Shown here piece after piece: positions 33,885 through 41,470 of a DNA stretch of 64,000 nt. The notes under the pieces were generated by a model, which worked only from the letters and a program-made list of their open reading frames with translations, made no database searches and was not told where the DNA came from. The first letter of the stretch is position 1. The number at the start of each line of letters is the position of its first letter. The stretch comes from REEB95 sp050729835 (GTDB taxonomy: Bacteria > Pseudomonadota > Alphaproteobacteria > ATCC43930 > CGMCC-115725), in NCBI GenBank assembly GCA_050729835.1, contig JBOHLS010000013.1:1-64000 (forward strand). The letters run 5' to 3'. A program made the translations under genes and the position numbers.

Positions 33885-34281
33885 GCGGCACCCTTTTGTT
33901 GATTGCCGTCGCGCGTTTCGGTCGGCGGGCGGCTTTTCTCACGGCGGCGGCGTAAGCTTTCTCCGCCCAGGCCGCAAGCATATCGGAGTCGTCAAGTGCC
34001 TCGGCCGGTACCGCATGATAGCCGAGCGCGACGCGCTTGGCGCCGCGTTGATAGCGGAAGGGCGTCATGCCGCCTGCCTCGTAATCGCCGCGGTTGCCGT
34101 CGTCGGTCTTGAAGTACGGTACGTCGCGAATCACGATTCCGAACATAAGACCGGCGCGAAACAGGCCATGGCCGCTGAACATGCGCTTGGCGTCGACTTG
34201 CGACCAGCCACGCAGCAGATCGACGATGTGTTCGATGGTCTCGCCCGATCCGGCTTTGCCGCGCGCACGACGGTTCGCCAT
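33868..34281 (-). CDS. TfoX N-terminal domain protein
   Basis: A 137-residue protein with a TfoX_N domain (VDAKRMFSGHGLFRAGLMFG and MTPFRYQRGAKRVALGYHAVP). The related gammaproteobacterial TfoX/Sxy regulates competence, but it also has a C-terminal domain that is missing here; stand-alone TfoX_N proteins are of unknown function. It lies 6 bases after the class I fumarase. The basic tail (RRPKRATAINKR) could touch nucleic acid. Confidence 0.8.
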   Translation of the reverse strand: MANRRARGKAGSGETIEHIVDLLRGWSQVDAKRMFSGHGLFRAGLMFGIVIRDVPYFKTDDGNRGDYEAGGMTPFRYQRGAKRVALGYHAVPAEALDDSDMLAAWAEKAYAAAVRKAARRPKRATAINKRVPRGRHR

Positions 34282-34287
34282 GGCGCC

Positions 34288-35895
34288 TCAGAGCTTAGCG
34301 AAGAAGTCGTTGCCCTTGTCGTCGATGACGATGAAGGCCGGAAAGTCTTCGACCTCGATGCGCCACACCGCTTCCATGCCGAGCGCGGGATATTCCAGCA
34401 CCTCGACCTTCTTGATGCAGTCCTGTGCCAGTCGCGCCGCCGGCCCGCCGATCGAACCCAGATAGAATCCACCGTGCTTCTTGCAGGCCTCGCGCACTTC
34501 GGCGCCGCGATTGCCTTTCGCCAGCGTGACGAAGCTGCCGCCCGCCGCCATGAACGCGTCGACATAGGAATCCATGCGGCCGGCGGTGGTCGGGCCGAAC
34601 GAGCCCGAGGTATAGCCCTGCGGCGTCTTGGCCGGGCCGGCGTAATAGATCGGATGGTCCTTGGCGTATTGCGGCAGGCCTTCGCCGCGTTCGATCCGCT
34701 CTTGGAGCTTGGCGTGCGCGATGTCGCGTGCGACGACCAGCGGCCCCGACAGCGCCAGCCGCGTCTTGACCGGATATTGCGACAGCGTCCGGCGGATTTG
34801 CGCCATCGGCTGCGTGAGGTCGACGCGCACCACCGCGCCGCCAAGCGCGGCCTCGTCGATCTCGGGCATGTATTGCGCCGGATTGGTCTCGAGCTGCTCG
34901 AGGAAGACGCCGTCGGCGGTGATCTTGCCGATGACCTGGCGGTCGGCCGAGCACGACACGCCGATGCCGATCGGCAGGCTGCCGCCGTGTCGGGGCAGAC
35001 GGATGACGCGCACGTCGTGACAGAAATACTTGCCGCCGAACTGCGCGCCGATGCCCATGGAGCGCGTCAATCCCAGCACCTCCTGCTCGAATCCGCGGTC
35101 GCGGAAGGCCTGGCCGAATTTGTTGCCCCGTGCCGGCAGGCTGTCGAGATAGCGGCAACTCGCCAGCTTCACGGTTTTGAGGTTGAACTCGGCCGAGGTG
35201 CCGCCGATGACGATCGCCAGGTGATAGGGCGGGCAGGCGGCAGTGCCGATGGTGCGGATTTTCTCGTCGATGAACTTGAGCAGCGCCTTGGGATTGAGCG
35301 TCGCCTTGGACTGCTGATAGAGGAATGATTTGTTGGCCGAGCCGCCACCCTTGGCGATGAACAGGAGCTTATAGGCGTCGCCGTCGGCGGCGTAGATCTC
35401 GATCTGCGCCGGCAGGTTGTCCCCGGTGTTGACCTCGTCGTACATGCCGAGCGGCGCCATCTGGCTATAGCGCAGATTGGTGTCGGTGAAGGTGCGCCGC
35501 ACGCCGGCCGAGATCGCCGCCTCGTCGCCGCCGCCGGTCCACACGCGCTGGCCCTTCTTGCCCATCACGATCGCCGTACCGGTGTCCTGGCACATCGGCA
35601 GCACCTTGCCGGCGGCGATGTTGGCGTTCTTGAGGAGGTCGAAGGCGACGAACTTGTCGTTGGCCGAGGCCTCGGGGTCGTCGAGGATGGCGCGCAGCTG
35701 CCTCAAGTGTCCGGACCGCAATAGGTGGGCGCAATCGGCGAAGGCCTGGCGCGTCAGCTCGGTCAGCGCCGGCAGGCCGACGGTGACGACGCGCTCGCCG
35801 CCGAAGGCGGCGGTGCCGACATACTCGGATGACAGCTTGCGATAGGGCGCGTCGTCTTCGCCCAACGGAAACATCTCGTGGAAGGCAACATCCAT
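34288..35895 (-). CDS. Fumarate hydratase class I (iron-sulfur)
   Basis: A 535-residue [4Fe-4S] class I fumarase with the full N- and C-terminal domains. Visible: VLPMCQDTGTAIVMGKKGQ with the first cluster cysteine, the PYHLAIVIGGTSAE block and the C-terminal TTAGRMDSYVDAF segment. It hydrates fumarate to malate and is oxygen-sensitive, unlike FumC at 30829. Having both lets cells switch with iron or oxidative state; the ECF cassette between them is suggestive but no regulatory link is shown. Confidence 0.92.
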   Translation of the reverse strand: MDVAFHEMFPLGEDDAPYRKLSSEYVGTAAFGGERVVTVGLPALTELTRQAFADCAHLLRSGHLRQLRAILDDPEASANDKFVAFDLLKNANIAAGKVLPMCQDTGTAIVMGKKGQRVWTGGGDEAAISAGVRRTFTDTNLRYSQMAPLGMYDEVNTGDNLPAQIEIYAADGDAYKLLFIAKGGGSANKSFLYQQSKATLNPKALLKFIDEKIRTIGTAACPPYHLAIVIGGTSAEFNLKTVKLASCRYLDSLPARGNKFGQAFRDRGFEQEVLGLTRSMGIGAQFGGKYFCHDVRVIRLPRHGGSLPIGIGVSCSADRQVIGKITADGVFLEQLETNPAQYMPEIDEAALGGAVVRVDLTQPMAQIRRTLSQYPVKTRLALSGPLVVARDIAHAKLQERIERGEGLPQYAKDHPIYYAGPAKTPQGYTSGSFGPTTAGRMDSYVDAFMAAGGSFVTLAKGNRGAEVREACKKHGGFYLGSIGGPAARLAQDCIKKVEVLEYPALGMEAVWRIEVEDFPAFIVIDDKGNDFFAKL

Positions 35896-36029
35896 GTGGC
35901 GCTCGCGACCCGGGAAACGGCCGAGAAAGAGCGTATTACGCCGGCCCGGTCAAGCGCCGCCTCGCTGCGCGCCAGACCATCGAAAAGCTGCGGTTTTTCG
36001 GCATCCGGATGGGCGCTAGAGAACCGCCG

Positions 36030-36057
36030 GGAACCTTTTTCGCCGCCATCCATCTAA
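36030..36057 (+). promoter_or_regulatory. ECF-type promoter before the second sigma gene
   Basis: GGAACC (36030-36035) and TCTAA (36053-36057) separated by 17 bases match the general ECF sigma promoter form. Transcription would begin near 36064, favouring the GTG start at 36081. It is the expected place for autoregulation by the sigma factor encoded downstream. Confidence 0.5.
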
Positions 36058-36080
36058 GGGCCATGACCGGGAGGCAGGCT

Positions 36081-36744
36081 GTGGCGCAAGCCGCGGGAAA
36101 ATCCGGTGCGGATGCCGAATTGCTGGCGCTGATGCGCCAGAACAATCGCCGGATTCTATCGCCTGGCGCGCAGCATCGTGCGCGACGAGAGCGAGGCCGA
36201 GGACGTGGTGCAGGAAACCTATGTCCGCGCGCTCGCCCACCTCGATGAATTCAGGGGCGAGGCGAGCCTGACGACCTGGCTGGCGCGCATCGCCGCCAAC
36301 GAGGTGCTCGGTCGCTTGCGCCGCCGCCCGACCGTCGATCTCGCCCAGGCCGAAAACGTCATTGTGCTTCCCAGCGCAGGCGGCGCGATCAATCCGGAAA
36401 GTGCCGCGGCGCGGCGCGAGATCCGGCGCGTGATCGAGCGCGCGGTCGACGAGCTGCCGGCGAATTTCCGCACTGTCTTCATGCTGCGCGCGGTCGAGCA
36501 GATGAGTGTCGAGGAAACCGCCGCGCTGCTCGGCATCCCGCCCGAGACGGTCAAGACCCGCTTCCATCGCGCCAACCGCCAGCTGCGCCAGGCGTTGAGC
36601 GCCGAATTCGCCGCGATCCTCGACGACGCCTTTCCCTTTGCCGGCGAGCGCTGCGACGCGCTGATGGGCCGCGTTCTGGCGCGTCTCGGCGTTCCGGCCG
36701 GCGTCCCCAGTTCGTCCGTTGCAAGCCTGAAACAGAAGGAGTGA
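36081..36744 (+). pseudogene. ECF RNA polymerase sigma factor, apparent single-base frameshift
   Basis: The reading frame opening at GTG 36081 (GGGAGG six bases upstream; ATG 36063 is an in-frame alternative) encodes ADAELLALMRQNNRR, the normal start of an RpoE-like ECF factor. It then runs off-frame. Removing one base, the A at 36153, restores FYRLARSIVRDESEAED and the rest of a complete sigma factor: VVQETYVRALAHL in region 2 and MSVEETAALLGIPPETVKTR in region 4. Without that base change only a piece from 36178 could be made, lacking the start of region 2. Either a mutation or a sequence error. Downstream genes follow closely. Confidence 0.75.
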
Positions 36745-36747
36745 CCC

Positions 36748-37156
36748 ATGCGTCGAGTGTTTGTTGCCCTTGCCTTGCTAGCCTTCGTGGCCATGCCGGC
36801 CTTCGCCAAGAACGTCGCCAAGGAGCCGCCGGGCGGCGCCTACAATGAAGGCCAGCACGCTGGTTAAGCTGCCGGATTTCCTACCCGGCATCGGCGTCCT
36901 TTATGTCGATCCGGCGACGCTGCCCGCCGGGCCGTTCCTCGCCTACGACCACAAAGGCCGGCTGGTGAGCACGATCTACATGATCCCGCTCAAGGACTTC
37001 AACGCGCAGAAGACGTTCTCGCTGGCGGCGCCGGGTGGCCGCGTCGATCATGTCTCGCTCTATTTCAACGCCGGACATCCCGGCGTCGAGGAGCCGCATT
37101 ATCACATCGTGCTGTGGCACGTGACCAAGGCCCAGGAATCTCTGGTCGCCAAGTGA
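36748..37156 (+). pseudogene. Secreted protein of unknown family (DUF5602-like?), apparent frameshift
   Basis: AAGGAG precedes ATG 36748, which opens a clean signal peptide (VFVALALLAFVAMPAFA). After GGAYN the frame fails at once, but dropping one base (G at 36847) continues it into KASTLVKLPDFLPGIGVLYVDP and a polar domain ending in GHPGVEEPHYHIVLWHV, a His-rich block that could bind metal. The joined protein would be ~135 residues. I think it resembles the DUF5602/TTHB210-like group but am not sure. It sits between an ECF sigma gene and a HiPIP gene; start 36845 would give an unexported product. Confidence 0.6.
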
Positions 37157-37170
37157 GCGACGCGAGCGCG

Positions 37171-37443
37171 ATGAACCGTAAGCGTTCGTTTTCACGCCGG
37201 ACCCTGCTTGCCGGCACGGCAATAACCGTCGCCGTAACGGCAACGCAGGGCCTGTCGCGTTCGGCGCGTGCCGACGACAAGGTGTCGAAGGACGAGGCCA
37301 AGTATCAGAACCAGCCCAAGGGCCAGCAGCGCTGCGAAATCTGCGTTAACTTCCAGCCGCCGAACCAGTGCCTGTTCGTTCAGGGCGAGATCAGTCCCAA
37401 AGGCTGGTGTCAGTTCTTCGCCGCGCGCGACAACGCGCACTGA
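37171..37443 (+). CDS. High-potential iron-sulfur protein (HiPIP), Tat-exported
   Basis: A 90-residue protein with a twin-arginine signal (SFSRRTLLAG, cleavage near ARA at ~33) and a short mature domain holding four cysteines at 55, 58, 67 and 80 in the HiPIP spacing (C-x2-C-x8-C-x12-C), ending near GWCQFFA. HiPIPs carry one [4Fe-4S] cluster and ferry electrons in the periplasm. ATG 37171 is chosen so that the Tat motif lies near the start. It closes the ECF-secreted protein-HiPIP run. Confidence 0.85.
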   Translation: MNRKRSFSRRTLLAGTAITVAVTATQGLSRSARADDKVSKDEAKYQNQPKGQQRCEICVNFQPPNQCLFVQGEISPKGWCQFFAARDNAH

Positions 37444-37454
37444 CCATACGCGTT

Positions 37455-37556
37455 GTCATTGCGAGGAGGCCAAAGGCCGACGAAGCAATCCAGGAGCCGG
37501 CGGCCTCCTGCGTCGTGCTGAATCGCCGCGGCCACTTCGTGGCCTCGCGATGACGA
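37455..37556. repeat. Intergenic palindromic repeat element
   Basis: A ~100-base element opens with TCATTGCGAGGAGGCC and closes with GGCCTCGCGATGACGA, near-complementary arms around a variable middle containing GACGAAGCAATCC. This is the form of the dispersed TCATTGCGAG...CGCAATGA palindromes common between genes in alphaproteobacteria. It may also act as a 3' structure for the HiPIP transcript. Confidence 0.7.
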
Positions 37557-37583
37557 ACATTGGCCTACGGATCAGGGCGCCGG

Positions 37584-38144
37584 CTATTTCTTGCGGAACT
37601 GGTCGAGGGTGAAGACCTCGGCGCTCTTCTCGGCCGTCTTGTCGCCGGCTTTGGCCTGCTTCTCGGCTTTGTCGGACTTGGCGCCGCGCGGCTTTTCCAG
37701 GCGGGCCGGCGTTTCGTCCGCGGCCGGCGTTTCGTCCGCGGCCGGCGTTTCGTCCGCGGCCGGCGTTTCGTCCGGCTGCTCGTTGGCCGGCGCCACCTGC
37801 TGGAACTGGAGGCCGAATTTCACCGCCGGATCGGCAAAGGACAGGATCGCCTCGAACGGAATCACCAGCCGCTCGGGCTTGCCGGCAAAGCTCAACGTCA
37901 CGCCAAAGCGGTCCTCCTCGACGTCGAGGTCCCAGAACTGGTGCTCGAGCACGATCGTCATGTCGTCGGGATGATTGGCGCGCAGGCTCGACGGTATCTC
38001 GACGCCGTCGAAGCCGGTCTTGAAGGTGATGTAGAAATGATGCGCGCCGTGCAGACCGTTAGCGGCGGTGCGCGCCAACGCCTCGCGCACGACCCCGCGC
38101 AACGCGGCCTCGACCATCTTGTCGTAGCGAAGAAGGTCTTTCAC
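37584..38144 (-). CDS. sspB: SspB-type ClpXP adaptor
   Basis: A 186-residue alphaproteobacterial SspB. The substrate-binding domain (residues ~1-120) starts KDLLRYDKMVEAALRGVV and includes HHFYITFKTGFDGVEIP and FGVTLSFAGKPERLVIPF. A low-complexity linker with four PAADET repeats follows, and the C-terminus VFTLDQFRKK is the ClpX-docking tail. SspB tethers ssrA-tagged proteins to ClpXP. It lies just downstream of ssrA on the same strand, whose tag begins ANDN, the piece alphaproteobacterial SspB recognises. Confidence 0.9.
   Translation of the reverse strand: MKDLLRYDKMVEAALRGVVREALARTAANGLHGAHHFYITFKTGFDGVEIPSSLRANHPDDMTIVLEHQFWDLDVEEDRFGVTLSFAGKPERLVIPFEAILSFADPAVKFGLQFQQVAPANEQPDETPAADETPAADETPAADETPARLEKPRGAKSDKAEKQAKAGDKTAEKSAEVFTLDQFRKK
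37706..37775. repeat. 18-bp tandem repeat inside sspB
   Basis: The unit CCGGCGTTTCGTCCGCGG occurs three times exactly (37706-37723, 37724-37741, 37742-37759) and once partially (37760-37775). It encodes the PAADET hexapeptide repeats of the SspB linker. Being in multiples of three it can change copy number without breaking the frame, altering the tether length between substrate-binding domain and ClpX-docking tail. Confidence 0.9.
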
Positions 38145-38170
38145 GTACGCGCTCCCGCCGACAAATCAGT

Positions 38171-38450
38171 GGGGGGCTTCTGTTGCCCGGTGCCCCCCGG
38201 ACCGCGCTTGCTTAGAGACTAAGCAGCGAGTGCGACAGTGTTATCGTTCGCACTTAGGTTTTGGCCCGATAACGGCGGTACCATGCCGAGCAAAAGACGC
38301 ATCTTTACCGCGCGCGTCGATCCTGGTTCGCCCCCCATAACGCCGCGGAGCACGGGGCTCCGCAAAACTGGTGGAGGCGCCGGGTACTGCCCCCGGGTCC
38401 GCAACGCTTATTCCATACGCCGTTTATCGCCATAGCCGGTTGCCCGGCAC
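38171..38450 (-). ncRNA. ssrA: Two-piece (circularly permuted) tmRNA
   Basis: On the minus strand the acceptor piece comes first and ends GCGCCTCCACCA with CCA at 38371-38369. A ~33-base intervening loop follows, then the coding piece starts GGGGGCGAACC at ~38335, whose first seven bases pair with the acceptor end. The tag reading frame GCGAACGATAAC...TAG encodes ANDNTVALAA and stops at ~38218. A GGGGGGC/GCCCCCC hairpin (38198-38171) closes the gene. tmRNA frees stalled ribosomes and tags the product for ClpXP; the permuted form is typical of alphaproteobacteria. Outer ends are estimated. Confidence 0.93.
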
Positions 38451-38454
38451 ACTC

Positions 38455-38481
38455 AATATAGGCGCTTTCGCGCCGCCTCAA
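38455..38481 (-). promoter_or_regulatory. Putative ssrA promoter
   Basis: TTGAGG (38481-38476) lies ahead of TATATT (38460-38455), just upstream of the acceptor piece on the minus strand. The spacing is 15 bases to TATATT, or 17 to TATTGA. Position is right, match moderate. Confidence 0.4.
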
Positions 38482-38537
38482 AAGGGGCGGCGAGTCGGCC
38501 TTTGCGCGCTCCGGGCGCGCGGTTAGAGTCGCCGCCC

Positions 38538-39476
38538 ATGCCGCTCACGCCCGAACAACAGGCCGAAATTGACCGGCAGCGCGCCGAGACGCAGCCCACC
38601 CGCCGCGCGATCTCGCCCGGCCTGGAAGAGATTATTTACCAAGCCATTCCGGTGCTCGATCACGGCTTTGTCCGCGTCATTGACTACATGGGCAACGACG
38701 CCGCGGTGGTTCAGGCGGCGCGCGTCTCCTACGGCAAGGGCACGAAGAAGGTCAGCGAGGATCGCGGCCTCATCCACTATTTGATGCGCCACCAGCATAC
38801 CACGCCGTTCGAGATGTGCGAGATCAAGTACCACGTCAAGCTGCCGATCTTCGTCGCGCGGCAGTGGATTCGCCACCGTACCGCCAACGTGAACGAATAC
38901 TCGGCGCGCTATTCGATCCTCGACAACGAGTTCTACGTGCCGGCGCCGTCGCAGCTCGCGGCGCAGTCTTCGACCAACCGGCAGGGCCGGGGCGATGTGC
39001 TGCCGCTGGATCAGGCGGCGCGCGTGCTCGATCTCTTACGCCGGGACGCGGCCGAGGCCTATCGCGGCTATGTCGAGATGCTGAACGAAGACGACGCCGG
39101 CAAGGTCATTGACGAAAAGCGCACCGGCCTCGCGCGCGAGCTGGCGCGCATAAATCTATCGCTGAATTTTTATACGCAGTGGTACTGGAAGACCGACCTG
39201 CACAACCTGCTCAACTTTTTGAGCCTGCGCGCCGATGCCCACGCGCAATACGAGATTCGCGTCTATGCCGAGGCGATGATCGGCACGCTCGAGAAATGGG
39301 TCCCGATCACCGCCGAGGCCTTCCGCCAATACCGGCTCGGCGGCGTGCCGCTCTCGGCCAACGCGCTCGCCGTGGTGAAGGAGCTGCTCGCCGGCGAGAA
39401 GGTGACGCAAGAAACGAGCGGTCTCTCCAAACGCGAGTGGACCGAGCTGATGGAGGTGCTAGGTCGCGGTTCCTAA
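38538..39476 (+). CDS. thyX: FAD-dependent thymidylate synthase ThyX
   Basis: A 312-residue flavin-dependent thymidylate synthase making dTMP from dUMP with methylene-tetrahydrofolate, FAD and NADPH. The ThyX motif is RHRTANVNEYSARYS (RHR-x4-NE-x-SxRY), preceded by HTTPFEMCEIKYHVKLP. ATG 38538 starts the family-like N-terminus; it is divergent from ssrA. ThyX replaces ThyA in many alphaproteobacteria; no thyA is seen here. Confidence 0.95.
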   Translation: MPLTPEQQAEIDRQRAETQPTRRAISPGLEEIIYQAIPVLDHGFVRVIDYMGNDAAVVQAARVSYGKGTKKVSEDRGLIHYLMRHQHTTPFEMCEIKYHVKLPIFVARQWIRHRTANVNEYSARYSILDNEFYVPAPSQLAAQSSTNRQGRGDVLPLDQAARVLDLLRRDAAEAYRGYVEMLNEDDAGKVIDEKRTGLARELARINLSLNFYTQWYWKTDLHNLLNFLSLRADAHAQYEIRVYAEAMIGTLEKWVPITAEAFRQYRLGGVPLSANALAVVKELLAGEKVTQETSGLSKREWTELMEVLGRGS

Positions 39477-40072
39477 GGCGTCGATGTCGGCCGCGGAAAG
39501 TGCCGCTCCAGATGTGCTGCGCAGGATTCGATGGCGGCGATTAAGCCGTCCGCCAGAGCGCCGGCCTTGGCCGCGGCCACGAACCGGTCGACGATCGCCT
39601 GCCATTCGCCCTCGCCGACGTGCGCATGCAGCGCGGCGTCCGCAAGAATCTCGACATATCGCTCGCCCAGCGAAACGAAGAACAGCATGCCGTGCGGATG
39701 TTCTTTTTGCGCGAGGATGCGCGCGGCAAATTCGAGATGGGCGAGTTGGCGCGCACGGGCATGCTTGACGCGGCGCGGCACCAGCATGAGGCGAAGCGGC
39801 AACCATTCGAGAATGATCGAGAGCACCGCGAATATGATGCCTTCGCCGAGAACGCCGATTGCAAACGGCAAGTCGAGCTGCGCGGCTGCCGCGATGCCGG
39901 CGGCGGCGAGGGCGACGATCGCCGCTACGAAAACTGGATAAAGACGATACCGGTCGCTGACCGGCACGATGACGAGGGCGAAATGTGCATGCGTCCGGGC
40001 TCCAGCGGCTGCGGCCGCCGTTTCAATCCGTTTTAAATCGTCCGGTGTCAGCCGTCGCATCCCGCTCACCAT
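39473..40072 (-). CDS. TPM-domain membrane protein
   Basis: A 199-residue protein: a short N-terminal TPM-like helix (LKRIETAAAAAGARTHAHFALVI; quoted as AAAGARTHAHFAL), two membrane segments (~residues 45-90) and a C-terminal TPM portion with GMLFFVSLGERYVEILAD. TPM proteins act with LemA-type lipoproteins and YgcG in many proteobacteria, with a role in membrane protein quality proposed for plant relatives. It overlaps the YgcG-like stop by 7 bases and is last in the LemA-YgcG-TPM set. Confidence 0.8.
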   Translation of the reverse strand: MVSGMRRLTPDDLKRIETAAAAAGARTHAHFALVIVPVSDRYRLYPVFVAAIVALAAAGIAAAAQLDLPFAIGVLGEGIIFAVLSIILEWLPLRLMLVPRRVKHARARQLAHLEFAARILAQKEHPHGMLFFVSLGERYVEILADAALHAHVGEGEWQAIVDRFVAAAKAGALADGLIAAIESCAAHLERHFPRPTSTP

Positions 40073-40830
40073 CCCCCCGAGGCGCCGCCGCCGCCGAAGG
40101 AACCGCCGCCGCCTGAGAATCCGCCGCCGGTGAATCCGCCACCAATGCCGGAGCGGCCGTAAAGTCCACCGCCGCTGCCCCACGGTCCCATCGGCATGAA
40201 TAACAGCGGCCAAAAGAATCCGCGGAACAGGATGAACAGGACGAAAAACGCGAGCCAAATCAGCATGCCGGCCGGCAGCGTGCCGGCACTGCCCTGTGCG
40301 GCAGGCACAGCTTGCGTCACCTGCACGCCGCCGAGCACGTCGAGGATCGCGGCGGTGCCCGCGAGCACGCCGGCGTCATAATCGCCGCGTCGGAAAGCGG
40401 GCAGGATCGCGCGCTCGATGATGATGCGGCTTTGCGCGTCCGTCAGTTGGCCCTCGAGGCCATAGCCGACTTCGATCCGCACGTGGCGGTCATTGGGCGC
40501 GATCAACAGAAGCGCGCCATTATTCTTGCCCTTCTGGCCGATGCCCCAATGGCGGCCGAGCCGATAGCCGTAATCCTCGATCGTGTATCCCTGGAGCGAC
40601 TTGAGCGTGACGACGACGACCTGATCGCCGGTCTTTTGCTCCTCTTGCGCGAGCATGGCCGTGAGCCGCGCGCGCGTCGCGGGTGACAGTATGCCGGCGT
40701 CGTCCACCACGCGGCCCGTCAGCGGCGGGAACGTGGGGTCGGCCATGCCGTGCGTCAGGAACGCGCAGACCAGAATTGCTGCGCCGAGCGCAATGCGCAC
40801 GGCCGAAGAAGTGCGCCCGACGAGCCGCAT
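40066..40830 (-). CDS. YgcG-like TPM-domain secreted/membrane protein
   Basis: A 254-residue protein with a signal peptide, a periplasmic TPM domain (FPPLTGRVVDDAGILS, EQKTGDQVVVVTLKSLQGY, GKNNGALLLIAPNDRHVRIEVGYGLEG in pieces) and a C-terminal membrane segment followed by a Gly/Ser-rich tail of GGGFSGGGGSFGGGGASGGW type. This layout is standard for the YgcG family encoded with LemA. Its start overlaps the lemA stop (TGATG). Molecular role not settled. Confidence 0.85.
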   Translation of the reverse strand: MRLVGRTSSAVRIALGAAILVCAFLTHGMADPTFPPLTGRVVDDAGILSPATRARLTAMLAQEEQKTGDQVVVVTLKSLQGYTIEDYGYRLGRHWGIGQKGKNNGALLLIAPNDRHVRIEVGYGLEGQLTDAQSRIIIERAILPAFRRGDYDAGVLAGTAAILDVLGGVQVTQAVPAAQGSAGTLPAGMLIWLAFFVLFILFRGFFWPLLFMPMGPWGSGGGLYGRSGIGGGFTGGGFSGGGGSFGGGGASGGW

Positions 40831-41444
40831 CAGAATTTAACTTTTGGAACCTGGGCCGCCTCGTCCGGGATCGTGAAAGTTTCCTTCACCTTGGCGTCCG
40901 GATAAAACCACGCTGCGATCCAGCGCCCAGGGATCGTCCGCAGCGTCGTGTTGTAGGTCTGGACCGCCTGGATATAGTCGCGTCGCGCGACCGCGATCCG
41001 ATTTTCGGTGCCTTCGAGCTGCGACTGCAAGGCGAGGAAGTTCTGGTTCGACTTGAGGTTCGGATACGATTCCGTCACCGCTAGCAATCTCGACAATGCG
41101 CCGGTCAGGCTGGTCTGGCTCTGTTCGAACTGGCGAAACGCCTGCGGATTGCTCAGTACATCCGGCGGCAGGGTAATCGTCGTTTGAGTCGCCTTGGCGC
41201 GCGCCTCGGTCACCTCGGTAAAGACGCGCTGCTCTTGCTGCGCATAGCCTTTGACCGTTTCGACCAGGTTCGGAATAAGGTCGGCGCGCCGCTGATATTG
41301 GTTGAGTACCTCGCTCCACGCCGCTTTGACGGCCTCGTCTTGGCGCGGAATGGCGTTGACGCCGCAGCCTGCGAGCATCAAACCAACCAGTGCGAACAGG
41401 ATGCCACGACCCGCGGCGCGGATAATGAGTGAATGTCTCGCCAA
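40830..41444 (-). CDS. lemA: LemA-family lipoprotein
   Basis: A 204-residue lipoprotein: hydrophobic leader with lipobox LAGC near residue 23, then a three-helix LemA domain (VKAAWSEVLNQYQRRADLIPNLVETVKGY, seen in pieces, and YPNLKSNQNFLALQ). TTG 41444 is taken as start because GGAGGGGGA lies three bases upstream and no ATG fits. It heads the LemA-YgcG-TPM operon. Function in bacteria remains poorly defined. Confidence 0.85.
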   Translation of the reverse strand: MARHSLIIRAAGRGILFALVGLMLAGCGVNAIPRQDEAVKAAWSEVLNQYQRRADLIPNLVETVKGYAQQEQRVFTEVTEARAKATQTTITLPPDVLSNPQAFRQFEQSQTSLTGALSRLLAVTESYPNLKSNQNFLALQSQLEGTENRIAVARRDYIQAVQTYNTTLRTIPGRWIAAWFYPDAKVKETFTIPDEAAQVPKVKF

Positions 41445-41470
41445 GGCTCCCCCTCCGTTTCCCGATACGT

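Noticed and set aside
33868..34281. Natural-competence regulator TfoX
   Set aside because: Only the N-terminal domain is present, and no competence genes are nearby.
37700..37780. CRISPR-like array
   Set aside because: The 18-bp units are directly adjacent without spacers and encode an in-frame peptide repeat in sspB.
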